A DNA stretch of 9,621 nucleotides from assembly GCA_937896295.1 (NCBI GenBank), contig CALBME010000003.1:1-9621 (forward strand), read 5' to 3'. Positions 1 through 5,378 of the stretch are shown piece by piece. The number at the start of each line of letters is the position of its first letter. Position 1 is the stretch's first letter. Source of the stretch: an uncultured Micavibrio sp. Lineage in GTDB: Bacteria > Pseudomonadota > Alphaproteobacteria > Micavibrionales > UBA1664. A program made the position numbers and the translations under genes. The notes under the pieces were generated by a model, which made no database searches, was not told where the DNA came from, and saw only the letters and a list, made by a program, of their open reading frames with translations.

Positions 1-120
1 CGGGATGAGCATCACCGACCGGGTCGATGACCCGCGCAGCGTGACGGACGCGTACATGCCGGGCTTCAAAGCACCCTCGGGGTTGGCAAAGGACAGACGC
101 GCACGGACCGTCCGGGTCGC
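1..120 (-). pseudogene. Fragment of RND-type efflux periplasmic adaptor (CusB/HlyD-like), cut at a junction
   Basis: Read on the minus strand from 120 down to 1, 40 codons are open. They contain TRTVRARLSFANPEG, then ALKPGMYASVTL, and end in SVMLIP. This matches the beta-barrel domain of RND efflux membrane-fusion proteins, which characteristically reads TRTxxVRxxxxNPxGxLKPGMyaxVxL followed by a VP/IP segment. Such proteins bridge an inner-membrane RND pump and an outer-membrane channel for metal or drug export. The reading frame continues off the left edge, where the C-terminal part would lie. Upstream of about 120 the adaptor similarity stops and ffh sequence begins on the opposite strand, so the N-terminal two thirds are absent here. 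Family assignment is confident from motif recognition. Whether this is a real gene remnant or an assembly chimera cannot be decided from the window. Confidence 0.7.
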
Positions 121-428
121 GCCGCCGCCGTATTGCGGAAGGTTCGGGCACGACGGTGCAGGACGTGAACCGCCTGCTCAAGCAGTTCGACCAGATGTCC
201 GGCATGATGAAAAAGCTGCGCAAGCTGGGCCCCATGGGAATGATGGGCATGGCCAAGAACATGCTCGGCGGCAACGCCTTCGAAAAAATGATGAGCGACA
301 TGGGCGGCATGCCCGGTGGTCAAAACCAACAATCAGGATCGAACCCGCTGGCCGGGCCGAACCCGTTTGCGAATTTCCAATTACCCCCGAATTTACTCGG
401 GACCAACCCTTTCAACAAAAAACGCTAA
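114..428 (+). CDS. ffh: Signal recognition particle protein Ffh, C-terminal M-domain fragment (5' part missing)
   Basis: About 104 codons of the Ffh/SRP54 M domain, which binds 4.5S RNA and the hydrophobic signal sequences of nascent membrane proteins in the cytoplasm. The segment begins with GSRRRRIAEGSGTTVQDVNR, the conserved lead into the M domain, followed by LLKQFDQM and a methionine-rich stretch (GPMGMMGMAKNMLGG), then a Gly/Asn/Pro-rich tail to the TAA at 426. The GTPase (NG) domain of roughly 300 residues is missing. Upstream of 114 the same frame has no Ffh similarity and meets a TGA at 42-44, while the opposite strand encodes an efflux adaptor. An ATG or GTG inside this segment (e.g. 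GTG at 156) is not a true start. The rpsP gene follows after 17 bases, the usual alphaproteobacterial order. Identity is secure; the truncation is real in this sequence but may be an artefact. Confidence 0.88.
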   Translation, partial: GSRRRRIAEGSGTTVQDVNRLLKQFDQMSGMMKKLRKLGPMGMMGMAKNMLGGNAFEKMMSDMGGMPGGQNQQSGSNPLAGPNPFANFQLPPNLLGTNPFNKKR

Positions 429-445
429 TATAGGAGAGTACAACA

Positions 446-904
446 ATGGCACTTAAACTTCGTATGTCCCGCGGCGGCCGCCGTAACCTTGCCTACTACC
501 GCATCGTGGTCACGGATTCCCGTTCCCCGCGCGATTCCAAATTCATCGAGCGCCTGGGCACCTATAACCCGCTGCTGGCTTCGAACGACCCGAACCGCGT
601 CGTCCTGAACGCCGAGCGCATCAAGCACTGGCTGTCGATGGGCGCACAACCGTCCGACCGCGTCGCCATCTTCCTGGGCAAGGCCGGCATCATCCCCGCG
701 CCGAAATTCACCGCCGGTCCGAAACAGTCGGCACCGAAGGCCAAGGCGCAGGAGCGCATGAAGGCTGAAGAAGAAGCCAAGAAAGCCGCTGAAGAAGCCG
801 CCGCCGCCGCCAAGGCAGAAGCGGAAGCCGCTGCTGCCGCACCGGCTGCTGAAGAAGCTGCCCCGGCTGAAGCCGCAGCACCGGAAGAAACCCCGGCTGC
901 CTAA
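446..904 (+). CDS. rpsP: 30S ribosomal protein bS16 with long Ala/Glu-rich C-terminal extension
   Basis: bS16, a small-subunit protein needed for 30S assembly. Residues 1-84 are the canonical fold: MALKLRMSRGGRRNLAYYRI, VVTDSRSPRDSKFIERLG, YNPL, then LNAERIKHWLSMGAQPSDRV. Most bacterial S16 proteins are 80-90 residues; this one is 152. Residues 96-152 form a low-complexity tail of Ala, Glu, Lys and Pro, initially mixed charge and then strongly acidic (EEAAPAEAAAPEETPAA). Tails of this type are common in alphaproteobacteria. The start at 446 is fixed by a good Shine-Dalgarno (AGGAGAG, 432-438) seven bases upstream and by the conserved MALKLR N-terminus. The stop TAA overlaps the rimM start by one base (TAATG), implying translational coupling. 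It is the first complete gene of the rpsP-rimM-trmD operon. Confidence 0.97.
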   Translation: MALKLRMSRGGRRNLAYYRIVVTDSRSPRDSKFIERLGTYNPLLASNDPNRVVLNAERIKHWLSMGAQPSDRVAIFLGKAGIIPAPKFTAGPKQSAPKAKAQERMKAEEEAKKAAEEAAAAAKAEAEAAAAAPAAEEAAPAEAAAPEETPAA

Positions 905-1404
905 TGACCAAACGCATCCTGATCGGCAAGGTCACGACAGCGCACGGCATCAAGGGCGATATCAAAGTCCTTTGCTATGCGGATGATCCGGCCCTGCTGT
1001 TCGGGGATGCGGGTGTCTATACCGACGAAACCACGCAGAAACGCGTGGTTTTATCACCAAGGGCCGAACCCAAGGCCAATCTTTTCATCGCCTCCATCGA
1101 GGGGGTCAGCGACCGCAACGCGGCGGAACGCCTTCGCAATCTTTCCTTTTACATCGACCGCGACGCCCTGCCCGAGGCTGACGCGGGCGCCGTCTATCAT
1201 TCCGACCTTGAGGGCATGGATGTCGTATCGGTCGAAGGCAAGGCCATGGGGCGCGTTTTGCGCGTCCAGAATTTCGGTGCCGGCGACCTGGTCGAGATTC
1301 AGGGCAAGAAGGAAAGCTATTTCATTCCGTTTGCCGAACCGTATCTGGTCGGCGTCGATCAGGCCGCACGCCGTATCACCATGATCGAACCGGAAGTCAT
1401 GTGA
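904..1404 (+). CDS. rimM: 16S rRNA processing / 30S maturation factor RimM
   Basis: RimM assists maturation of the 30S subunit head, acting on 16S rRNA helices and protein uS19 in the cytoplasm. The 166-aa length is normal. Residues 7-19 (IGKVTTAHGIKGD) are the family N-terminal signature of the first beta-barrel domain. The second, PRC-barrel domain starts near residue 98 with YHSDLEGMDV and includes NFGAGDLVEIQG (123-134) and the conserved YFIPF (139-143) before the C-terminal IEPEVM. The start overlaps the rpsP stop by one base and the stop (TGA, 1402-1404) overlaps the trmD ATG by one base, so the three genes are translationally coupled. No anomalies seen. Confidence 0.96.
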   Translation: MTKRILIGKVTTAHGIKGDIKVLCYADDPALLFGDAGVYTDETTQKRVVLSPRAEPKANLFIASIEGVSDRNAAERLRNLSFYIDRDALPEADAGAVYHSDLEGMDVVSVEGKAMGRVLRVQNFGAGDLVEIQGKKESYFIPFAEPYLVGVDQAARRITMIEPEVM

Positions 1405-2093
1405 TGCATTTCAACCTTCTTACCCTTTTTCCCGACATGTTTCCCGGCTTTGCCGGACAGTCGCTGGCGGGCCGCGCGCTGGAGGATAAAAGATGGTCCT
1501 ACCGCGCCGTAAATATCCGTGAATTCGCGCGCGACAAGCATAAGACGGTTGATGACACGCCTTTTGGCGGCGGCGCGGGCATGGTCATGCGCGCCGATGT
1601 GATTGAAAACGCGCTGCTGTCGATCGAAAATCCGGGCCGCCTGATTTACATGAGCCCGCGGGGCCGCGTCCTGAACCAGCAGATGGCGTCTGAATTCGTC
1701 AAAACCCCTGCCCTGACCATTTTATGCGGCCGGTATGAAGGCGTGGATCAGCGCGTTCTGGACGCGCACGGGTTTGAGGAGGTCAGCATCGGCGATTACG
1801 TCCTGTCCGGCGGCGAGCCCGCGGCCCTGATCGTCATGGATGCCTGTATCCGCCTGATCGACGGCGTCATGGGCAATGCCGAGACCGTGTCGGAAGAAAG
1901 CTTCGCCGTGTCCACCGGCGGCCTGCTGGAATATCCGCATTATACCCGCCCGGCGGAATGGACGGATGCCAAAGGTGCGGTGCACCGGGTGCCCGAGGTA
2001 CTGACCAGCGGTGATCACGGCAAGATCGCCAAATGGCGCCGGTCCGAGTCCGAAGCGATTACCAAAGCCCGCCGTCCGGATTTGTTGAAATAA
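1404..2093 (+). CDS. trmD: tRNA (guanine37-N1)-methyltransferase TrmD
   Basis: TrmD methylates N1 of G37 in tRNAs with G36, using S-adenosylmethionine, to prevent +1 frameshifting. It is a SPOUT-fold, knotted homodimer. Recognisable features from the N-terminus: LLTLFPDMFPG (5-15), KTVDDTPFGGGAGMVM (47-62), IYMSPRGRVLNQ (81-92), ILCGRYEGVDQRV (106-118) and the SAM-binding knot SIGDYVLSGGEPAA (128-141), then LLEYPHYTRP (174-183) and the C-terminal SGDHGKIAKWRR (202-213). Length 229 aa is normal. ATG at 1404 is preferred because it overlaps the rimM stop by one base, as rpsP/rimM do, and has GGAAG seven bases upstream; an in-frame GTG at 1401 would add one residue. The TAA at 2091 is followed closely by the next gene. 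Confidence 0.96.
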   Translation: MHFNLLTLFPDMFPGFAGQSLAGRALEDKRWSYRAVNIREFARDKHKTVDDTPFGGGAGMVMRADVIENALLSIENPGRLIYMSPRGRVLNQQMASEFVKTPALTILCGRYEGVDQRVLDAHGFEEVSIGDYVLSGGEPAALIVMDACIRLIDGVMGNAETVSEESFAVSTGGLLEYPHYTRPAEWTDAKGAVHRVPEVLTSGDHGKIAKWRRSESEAITKARRPDLLK

Positions 2094-2119
2094 TCCGTTC
2101 TTTTGGGGTACAACCCCTT

Positions 2120-2689
2120 ATGACAAGCACAAACACCTTCCGCGATACGTTACGAGACCCCACCCTGCGCCAGGCATGGCGCATGGGACGCACGCAACTG
2201 CGTGCATGGATCAATACGCCCGAATGCACGCTGGAGACGCCTTATCAAAAACGCGTTTTCGCCGGCGCGCCCGTGCGCAACGCCCTGCAATATTTCCTGA
2301 ATGCGCCTCATCCCAAAAAAGAGGTGATGACATTCCTTCTGGCTGCGCCTGCGCTTGAGGAAATGGATCCGGTACGTATTGTCGAAACATTCGGCGAGCC
2401 GGTCGCCGCGATTGCCGCTGAACTTGCGCTGATGGAAAACGCGGATGTCATCCATCTGTCGCCCCTCGCCCTCGAGGCGGCGGAGGCCACCATGGGTTTC
2501 ATGGCCTATCATTTCAATCAGGCGCCCAAAGGCTTTCCGAGCGTTGCCGGGGACATACAAAAGACACTGGATGAAATGCACGCGATGGACGACGCGCACC
2601 GCGCCCGGCTTGAAGCACGCGGAGCGGAAGCGCTTACGCAGTTGCGTTATCTTGTCTCGATGCCGGTGCAGGGCATGCGGCCCAACTGA
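2120..2689 (+). CDS. Unrecognised 189-aa helical protein between trmD and rplS
   Basis: I do not recognise a named family. From the ATG at 2120 the protein (MTSTNTFRDTLRDP...) is 189 aa, predicted mostly helical, rich in Ala, Met and Leu, with no signal peptide or membrane segment and no Cys-based metal site. Residues 47-102 (FAGAPVRNALQYFL ... VRIVETFGEPVAAIAAEL) faintly recall the helical HD-domain region of RelA/SpoT-type proteins, where an FGxxVAxLV-like motif follows the HD site, but the His-Asp pair itself is absent (TFLLAAPAL in its place). That resemblance is weak and is inference. The frame stays open upstream to 2033, overlapping trmD; 2120 is chosen because it lies 26 bases after the trmD stop. 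The Shine-Dalgarno is poor (GGGG at 2105-2108, within a tiny GGGG/CCCC inverted repeat). Codon use looks like that of its neighbours, so it is probably a real gene. Confidence 0.75.
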   Translation: MTSTNTFRDTLRDPTLRQAWRMGRTQLRAWINTPECTLETPYQKRVFAGAPVRNALQYFLNAPHPKKEVMTFLLAAPALEEMDPVRIVETFGEPVAAIAAELALMENADVIHLSPLALEAAEATMGFMAYHFNQAPKGFPSVAGDIQKTLDEMHAMDDAHRARLEARGAEALTQLRYLVSMPVQGMRPN

Positions 2690-2886
2690 CTTCCGGGCCG
2701 GTAGTTTTTTCATAATCACTAGTTTTTTACCTTTCCGGCCTTGAAAGAGACTCGTGAGCGGCTGAATTTGCTTGCTTTTCAGGGGCGTGGCCGGTATTTC
2801 AAAGGCACAAAAAGACAAACGGTCTGCCGGCGTCCCATGTGGGGCGTTCGATTTCGAGGCCGGATAAAACAAGTGAGACTAAAACC
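2690..2886 (+). promoter_or_regulatory. Intergenic leader upstream of rplS, possible structured 5' UTR
   Basis: About 197 bases with no convincing gene. Near its start is GGCCGG (2696-2701), matched by CCGGCC (2735-2740) around an AT-rich loop with two direct copies of TAGTTTTTT (2702-2710 and 2720-2728). This could be a weak terminator or processing element. Close to rplS, CGTCCC (2831-2836) can pair with GGGGCG (2841-2846, one G-U pair) around ATGT, and flanking CCGG boxes (2827-2830, 2860-2863) could extend the structure. The rplS frame is open from an ATG at 2839 in this hairpin loop, but L19 homology begins at 2887. I cannot name a promoter or a known RNA family here. A separate promoter and/or autogenous control of L19 is inference. 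Confidence 0.3.
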
Positions 2887-3393
2887 ATGGCACAAAACAC
2901 CATCGAAAAATTCGAGGCCAAGCAGCTGAAAACGCTGTCCGCCAACAAGACCTTCCCCCACTTCTCCGCCGGCGACACGCTGAAAGTGAACGTCAACATC
3001 AAGGAAGGCGACCGCACCCGCGTCCAGGCTTATGAAGGCGTTTGCATCTCGCGCACCGGCGCAGGCATCAACGAAAGCTTCACCGTCCGCAAGATTTCCT
3101 ACGGCGAAGGCGTCGAGCGCGTATTCCCCCTGTACGGTCCGGTGATCGAGTCCATCGAACTCCTGCGCCGCGGTTCGGTCCGCCGCGCCAAGCTGTACTA
3201 CATGCGCGGCCGTTCGGGTAAATCGGCCCGTATTACCGAGCGTACCACCGGTCACGGCATGGAAGATGGCATGCCCATCGTTGACGAGGCTCAGGAAGCC
3301 GCCATGGCCGCCGCCAAGGCCGCCAAAGCCGCTGCCAAGGCGGAAGCCAAGGCGAACGCCCCGGCCCGCGCCAAGGCACCGAAGAAGAAGTAA
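2887..3393 (+). CDS. rplS: 50S ribosomal protein bL19 with Ala/Lys-rich C-terminal extension
   Basis: bL19 sits at the 30S-50S interface and contributes to intersubunit bridges. Residues 1-118 carry the family sequence: FSAGDTLKVNVNIKEGDRTR (26-45), VQAYEGVCISRTG (46-58), SFTVRKISYGEGVERVFPLY (64-83), and then RRGSVRRAKLYYMRGRSGKSARI (95-117). The usual length is about 115-130 aa; this protein has 168. Residues 136-168 form a basic Ala/Lys tail ending in KAPKKK, opposite in charge to the acidic tail on S16 in the same locus. The start at 2887 gives the standard MAQNTIEKFE beginning; the frame is open to 2839, but the extra 16 residues show no similarity. The Shine-Dalgarno is weak (GTGAG, about 10 bases upstream). 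A strong hairpin terminator follows 21 bases after the stop. Confidence 0.96.
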   Translation: MAQNTIEKFEAKQLKTLSANKTFPHFSAGDTLKVNVNIKEGDRTRVQAYEGVCISRTGAGINESFTVRKISYGEGVERVFPLYGPVIESIELLRRGSVRRAKLYYMRGRSGKSARITERTTGHGMEDGMPIVDEAQEAAMAAAKAAKAAAKAEAKANAPARAKAPKKK

Positions 3394-3414
3394 TCCCTTC
3401 TTTCGTTTCGATAT

Positions 3415-3445
3415 AAAAAACCCCGGGCGCAACCCGGGGTTTTTT
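3415..3445. terminator. Intrinsic terminator after rplS, potentially bidirectional
   Basis: CCCCGGG (3421-3427) and CCCGGGG (3433-3439) form a perfect seven-pair stem with a five-base loop (CGCAA). The stem is extended by AAAAAA before it and TTTTTT (3440-3445) after it, giving a strong rho-independent terminator on the plus strand 21 bases after the rplS stop. Read on the minus strand it has the same stem followed by TTTTTTATAT, so it could also end transcripts from the convergent small gene at 3613-3894. Confidence 0.93.
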
Positions 3446-3612
3446 CTTCTCACAAAGAGAAGACAATGGTTGGTTTCGCGCTGTCAGGCCGGGCCCGCTA
3501 CGGCGGTGCCGGGGGCGTGTCTGCGCGCTTGGCATCTCCGCAGGATTGGCCAGGCTTTTTGGCGCAACGACAGGAACAGTCTGACATTCTTGGATCGTCC
3601 TTTGCTTGTTAA

Positions 3613-3894
3613 TCAGTGAATAGTCGATATCCGGGCGCTCAAGACCAGTTCGAACCCTTGCGGATGCGGTGCGGTCAGAATCACCGAGGAATGCGTTTTA
3701 AACGTGGAGGTCAAAGACCGGGGCAACTGGCCGATCTTGAACTGAATACCGTCGACCAGGGCGCTGACCTCGTTCGAGGCGGGGTCATAGAAAACCGTGT
3801 CCGCACGCACGAAAACAGGGTCCTTGAAGTCAATGCGGGCCTGACCCTGCGGGGTGCATGAAAACGAGGCGTCGTCGGCGGATAACATGAACAT
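3613..3894 (-). CDS. Small unrecognised protein (93 aa), divergent from leuC
   Basis: A minus-strand gene that I do not recognise. The protein starts MFMLSADDASFSC and alternates short hydrophobic and polar segments (RIDFKDPVFVRADTVFYD, EVSALVDGIQFKIG, GFELVLSARI), which suggests a small beta-rich soluble domain. It has no clear signal peptide, membrane span or metal motif, and one Cys near residue 13. Support for it being real comes from a purine-rich Shine-Dalgarno (AAGGTAGG) just upstream, its location in an otherwise empty gap, and an AT-rich divergent intergenic stretch that could hold its promoter. Two starts are possible: ATG at 3894 (7 bases from AAGG) or ATG at 3888 (9 bases from the second AGG). 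It converges on rplS across the bidirectional terminator at 3415-3445. Function unknown. Confidence 0.6.
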   Translation of the reverse strand: MFMLSADDASFSCTPQGQARIDFKDPVFVRADTVFYDPASNEVSALVDGIQFKIGQLPRSLTSTFKTHSSVILTAPHPQGFELVLSARISTIH

Positions 3895-3917
3895 TGACCT
3901 ACCTTATGTCTCTAAGA

Positions 3918-3946
3918 TTAAAGTGTAGTCTGTAAATTCTTACTAT
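3918..3946 (+). promoter_or_regulatory. Candidate leuC promoter in AT-rich divergent region
   Basis: The 71 bases between the minus-strand small gene and leuC are strikingly AT-rich for this GC-rich window. TTAAAG (3918-3923) and TACTAT (3941-3946) are spaced by 17 bases, with three and four matches respectively to the sigma70-type -35 and -10 consensus. Initiation about seven bases downstream would fall at 3953-3954, right at an in-frame ATG (3954). An alternative upstream -35-like element, TTGACC (3894-3899), has only a poor -10 partner. No obvious leader peptide or attenuator hairpin is visible. Consensus-only evidence. Confidence 0.3.
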
Positions 3947-3965
3947 TTCCCTAATGCGATGCACC

Positions 3966-5378
3966 ATGACTGATAAACCACGGACACTGTACGAAAAAAT
4001 CTGGGACGCCCACGTGGTCAAACGCCACGAAGACGGCACGTGCGTGATCTATATCGACCGTCACCTGGTGCATGAAGTCACCAGCCCCCAGGCCTTTGAA
4101 GGGCTACGCCTTGCGGGGCGAAAAGTACGCCGTCCGGACGCGACTCTTGCGGTTGCCGATCACAACGTTCCGACGTCCGACCGCGCGCTTGGCATCACCG
4201 AAGAAGAATCCCGCATCCAGATTGAAACGCTGGAAGCCAACGTCAGGGAAGCCGGTATTCAGTATTTCGGCATGAACGACAAACGTCAGGGCATCGTTCA
4301 CATCATCGGCCCCGAACAGGGCCTGACCCAGCCGGGCATGACCATCGTGTGCGGCGACAGCCACACATCGACCCATGGCGCGTTCGGCGCGCTGGCCTTC
4401 GGTATCGGCACATCCGAAGTGGAACACGTGCTGGCGACCCAGACGCTGCTGCTCAAGCCCGCCAAAACCATGCGTATTTCGGTCGAAGGCACCCTGCCCG
4501 TGGGCGTCACCGCGAAAGACATGATCCTTGCGATCATCGGGCATATCGGCACTGCCGGCGGTACGGGATATGTCGTCGAATACGCAGGATCGGCGGTGCG
4601 CGCGCTTTCGATGGAAGGGCGCATGACCATGTGCAACATGTCGATCGAGGCCGGCGCACGCGCAGGGCTGGTCGCGCCGGACGACACCACGTTCCAATAC
4701 GTCAAAGGCCGTCCGATGGCGCCGAAAGGCGACGATTTAGACAAAGCGGTCGCGTACTGGCGTACCCTGCCCTCCGACCCCGGCGCAACCTATGACGTCG
4801 ATATCACGCTGAAGGCAGAAGACATCGCACCGCAGGTGACCTGGGGCACCAGCCCGCAGGATGTCATCGCCATCACCGGTGTCGTGCCCGACCCTGCCCG
4901 CGAACAGGACGAAGGCAAACGCGCAGCGATTGCGCGCGCGCTTGATTACATGGGCCTTACGCCGGGCACAAAAATGTCGGACATCACCGTAGACAAGGTG
5001 TTCATCGGATCGTGCACGAATGCGCGTATCGAAGATCTGCGCGAAGTCGCCAAGGTTGTCGGTAAAAACAAGGTGGCCAGCGGCGTATACGCCATGGTCG
5101 TTCCCGGATCAGGCCTTGTAAAGGCACAGGCGGAAGCCGAAGGCATAGCCACGATTTTGAAAGAGGCCGGTTTCGACTGGCGCGAACCGGGCTGTTCGAT
5201 GTGCCTTGGCATGAACGAAGACCGGCTTTCGCCGGGGGAGCGCTGCGCCTCCACATCCAACCGTAATTTCGAAGGCCGCCAGGGTTATAAAGGCCGCACA
5301 CATCTTCTGTCGCCCGCCATGGCAGCGGCGGCAGCCATCACAGGGAGACTTACCGATGTCAGAACGCTGGGTCATTGA
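3966..5378 (+). CDS. leuC: 3-isopropylmalate dehydratase large subunit LeuC
   Basis: LeuC is the [4Fe-4S]-containing aconitase-family large subunit of isopropylmalate isomerase. With LeuD it converts 2-isopropylmalate to 3-isopropylmalate in leucine synthesis. The 470-aa length is normal. Visible features are TLYEKIWDAHVV, YIDRHLVHEVTSPQAFEGLR, DHNVPT, IVCGDSHTSTHGAFGALAFG and VEHVLATQTLL. The cluster ligands are Cys350 in FIGSCTNARIEDLR and Cys410/Cys413 in PGCSMCLGMN, all present. The C-terminus carries GERCASTSNRNFEGRQG and HLLSPAMAAAAAITG. ATG at 3966 gives MTDKPRTLYEK, which matches the family start; an in-frame ATG at 3954 would add four residues and could be used on a leaderless transcript. 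Neither has a good Shine-Dalgarno. The 3' end overlaps the next gene by 23 bases. It is the first gene of a leuC-HD-leuD-leuB cluster. Confidence 0.97.
   Translation: MTDKPRTLYEKIWDAHVVKRHEDGTCVIYIDRHLVHEVTSPQAFEGLRLAGRKVRRPDATLAVADHNVPTSDRALGITEEESRIQIETLEANVREAGIQYFGMNDKRQGIVHIIGPEQGLTQPGMTIVCGDSHTSTHGAFGALAFGIGTSEVEHVLATQTLLLKPAKTMRISVEGTLPVGVTAKDMILAIIGHIGTAGGTGYVVEYAGSAVRALSMEGRMTMCNMSIEAGARAGLVAPDDTTFQYVKGRPMAPKGDDLDKAVAYWRTLPSDPGATYDVDITLKAEDIAPQVTWGTSPQDVIAITGVVPDPAREQDEGKRAAIARALDYMGLTPGTKMSDITVDKVFIGSCTNARIEDLREVAKVVGKNKVASGVYAMVVPGSGLVKAQAEAEGIATILKEAGFDWREPGCSMCLGMNEDRLSPGERCASTSNRNFEGRQGYKGRTHLLSPAMAAAAAITGRLTDVRTLGH

Noticed and set aside
24..35. Codons reading SMT in the ffh frame upstream of the junction, similar to the SMT seen before the Ffh M domain.
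   Set aside because: The distance to SRRRRIA is about twice that in Ffh, a TGA stop at 42-44 interrupts the frame, and the opposite strand gives a far better match to an efflux adaptor.
5..433. A 142-codon plus-strand open frame across the left edge, in the frame shifted from ffh.
   Set aside because: Its product has no recognisable family and covers the ffh M-domain and adaptor fragments, both of which have clear motifs in other frames.
2150..2872. A long (240-codon) minus-strand open frame opposite the unknown gene and the rplS leader.
   Set aside because: It is Arg/His-rich, lacks motifs, and mirrors the codon pattern of the plus-strand gene, which fits the direction of the operon.
3466..3612. 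A 48-codon plus-strand open frame starting MVGFALSGRARYGG in the gap between the rplS terminator and the small minus-strand gene, with a purine-rich stretch (AGAGAAG) upstream.
   Set aside because: It is short, has no recognisable motif and lies just after a strong terminator with no promoter seen. A random frame of this length is common in GC-rich DNA. The 167-base gap otherwise shows nothing I can support.
3640..3662. GGTTCGAAC-like sequence on the minus strand resembling a tRNA T-loop.
   Set aside because: The flanking bases do not form the five-pair T-stem and no anticodon arm or acceptor stem is present. It is simply the coding sequence for PQGFELVL in the small minus-strand gene.
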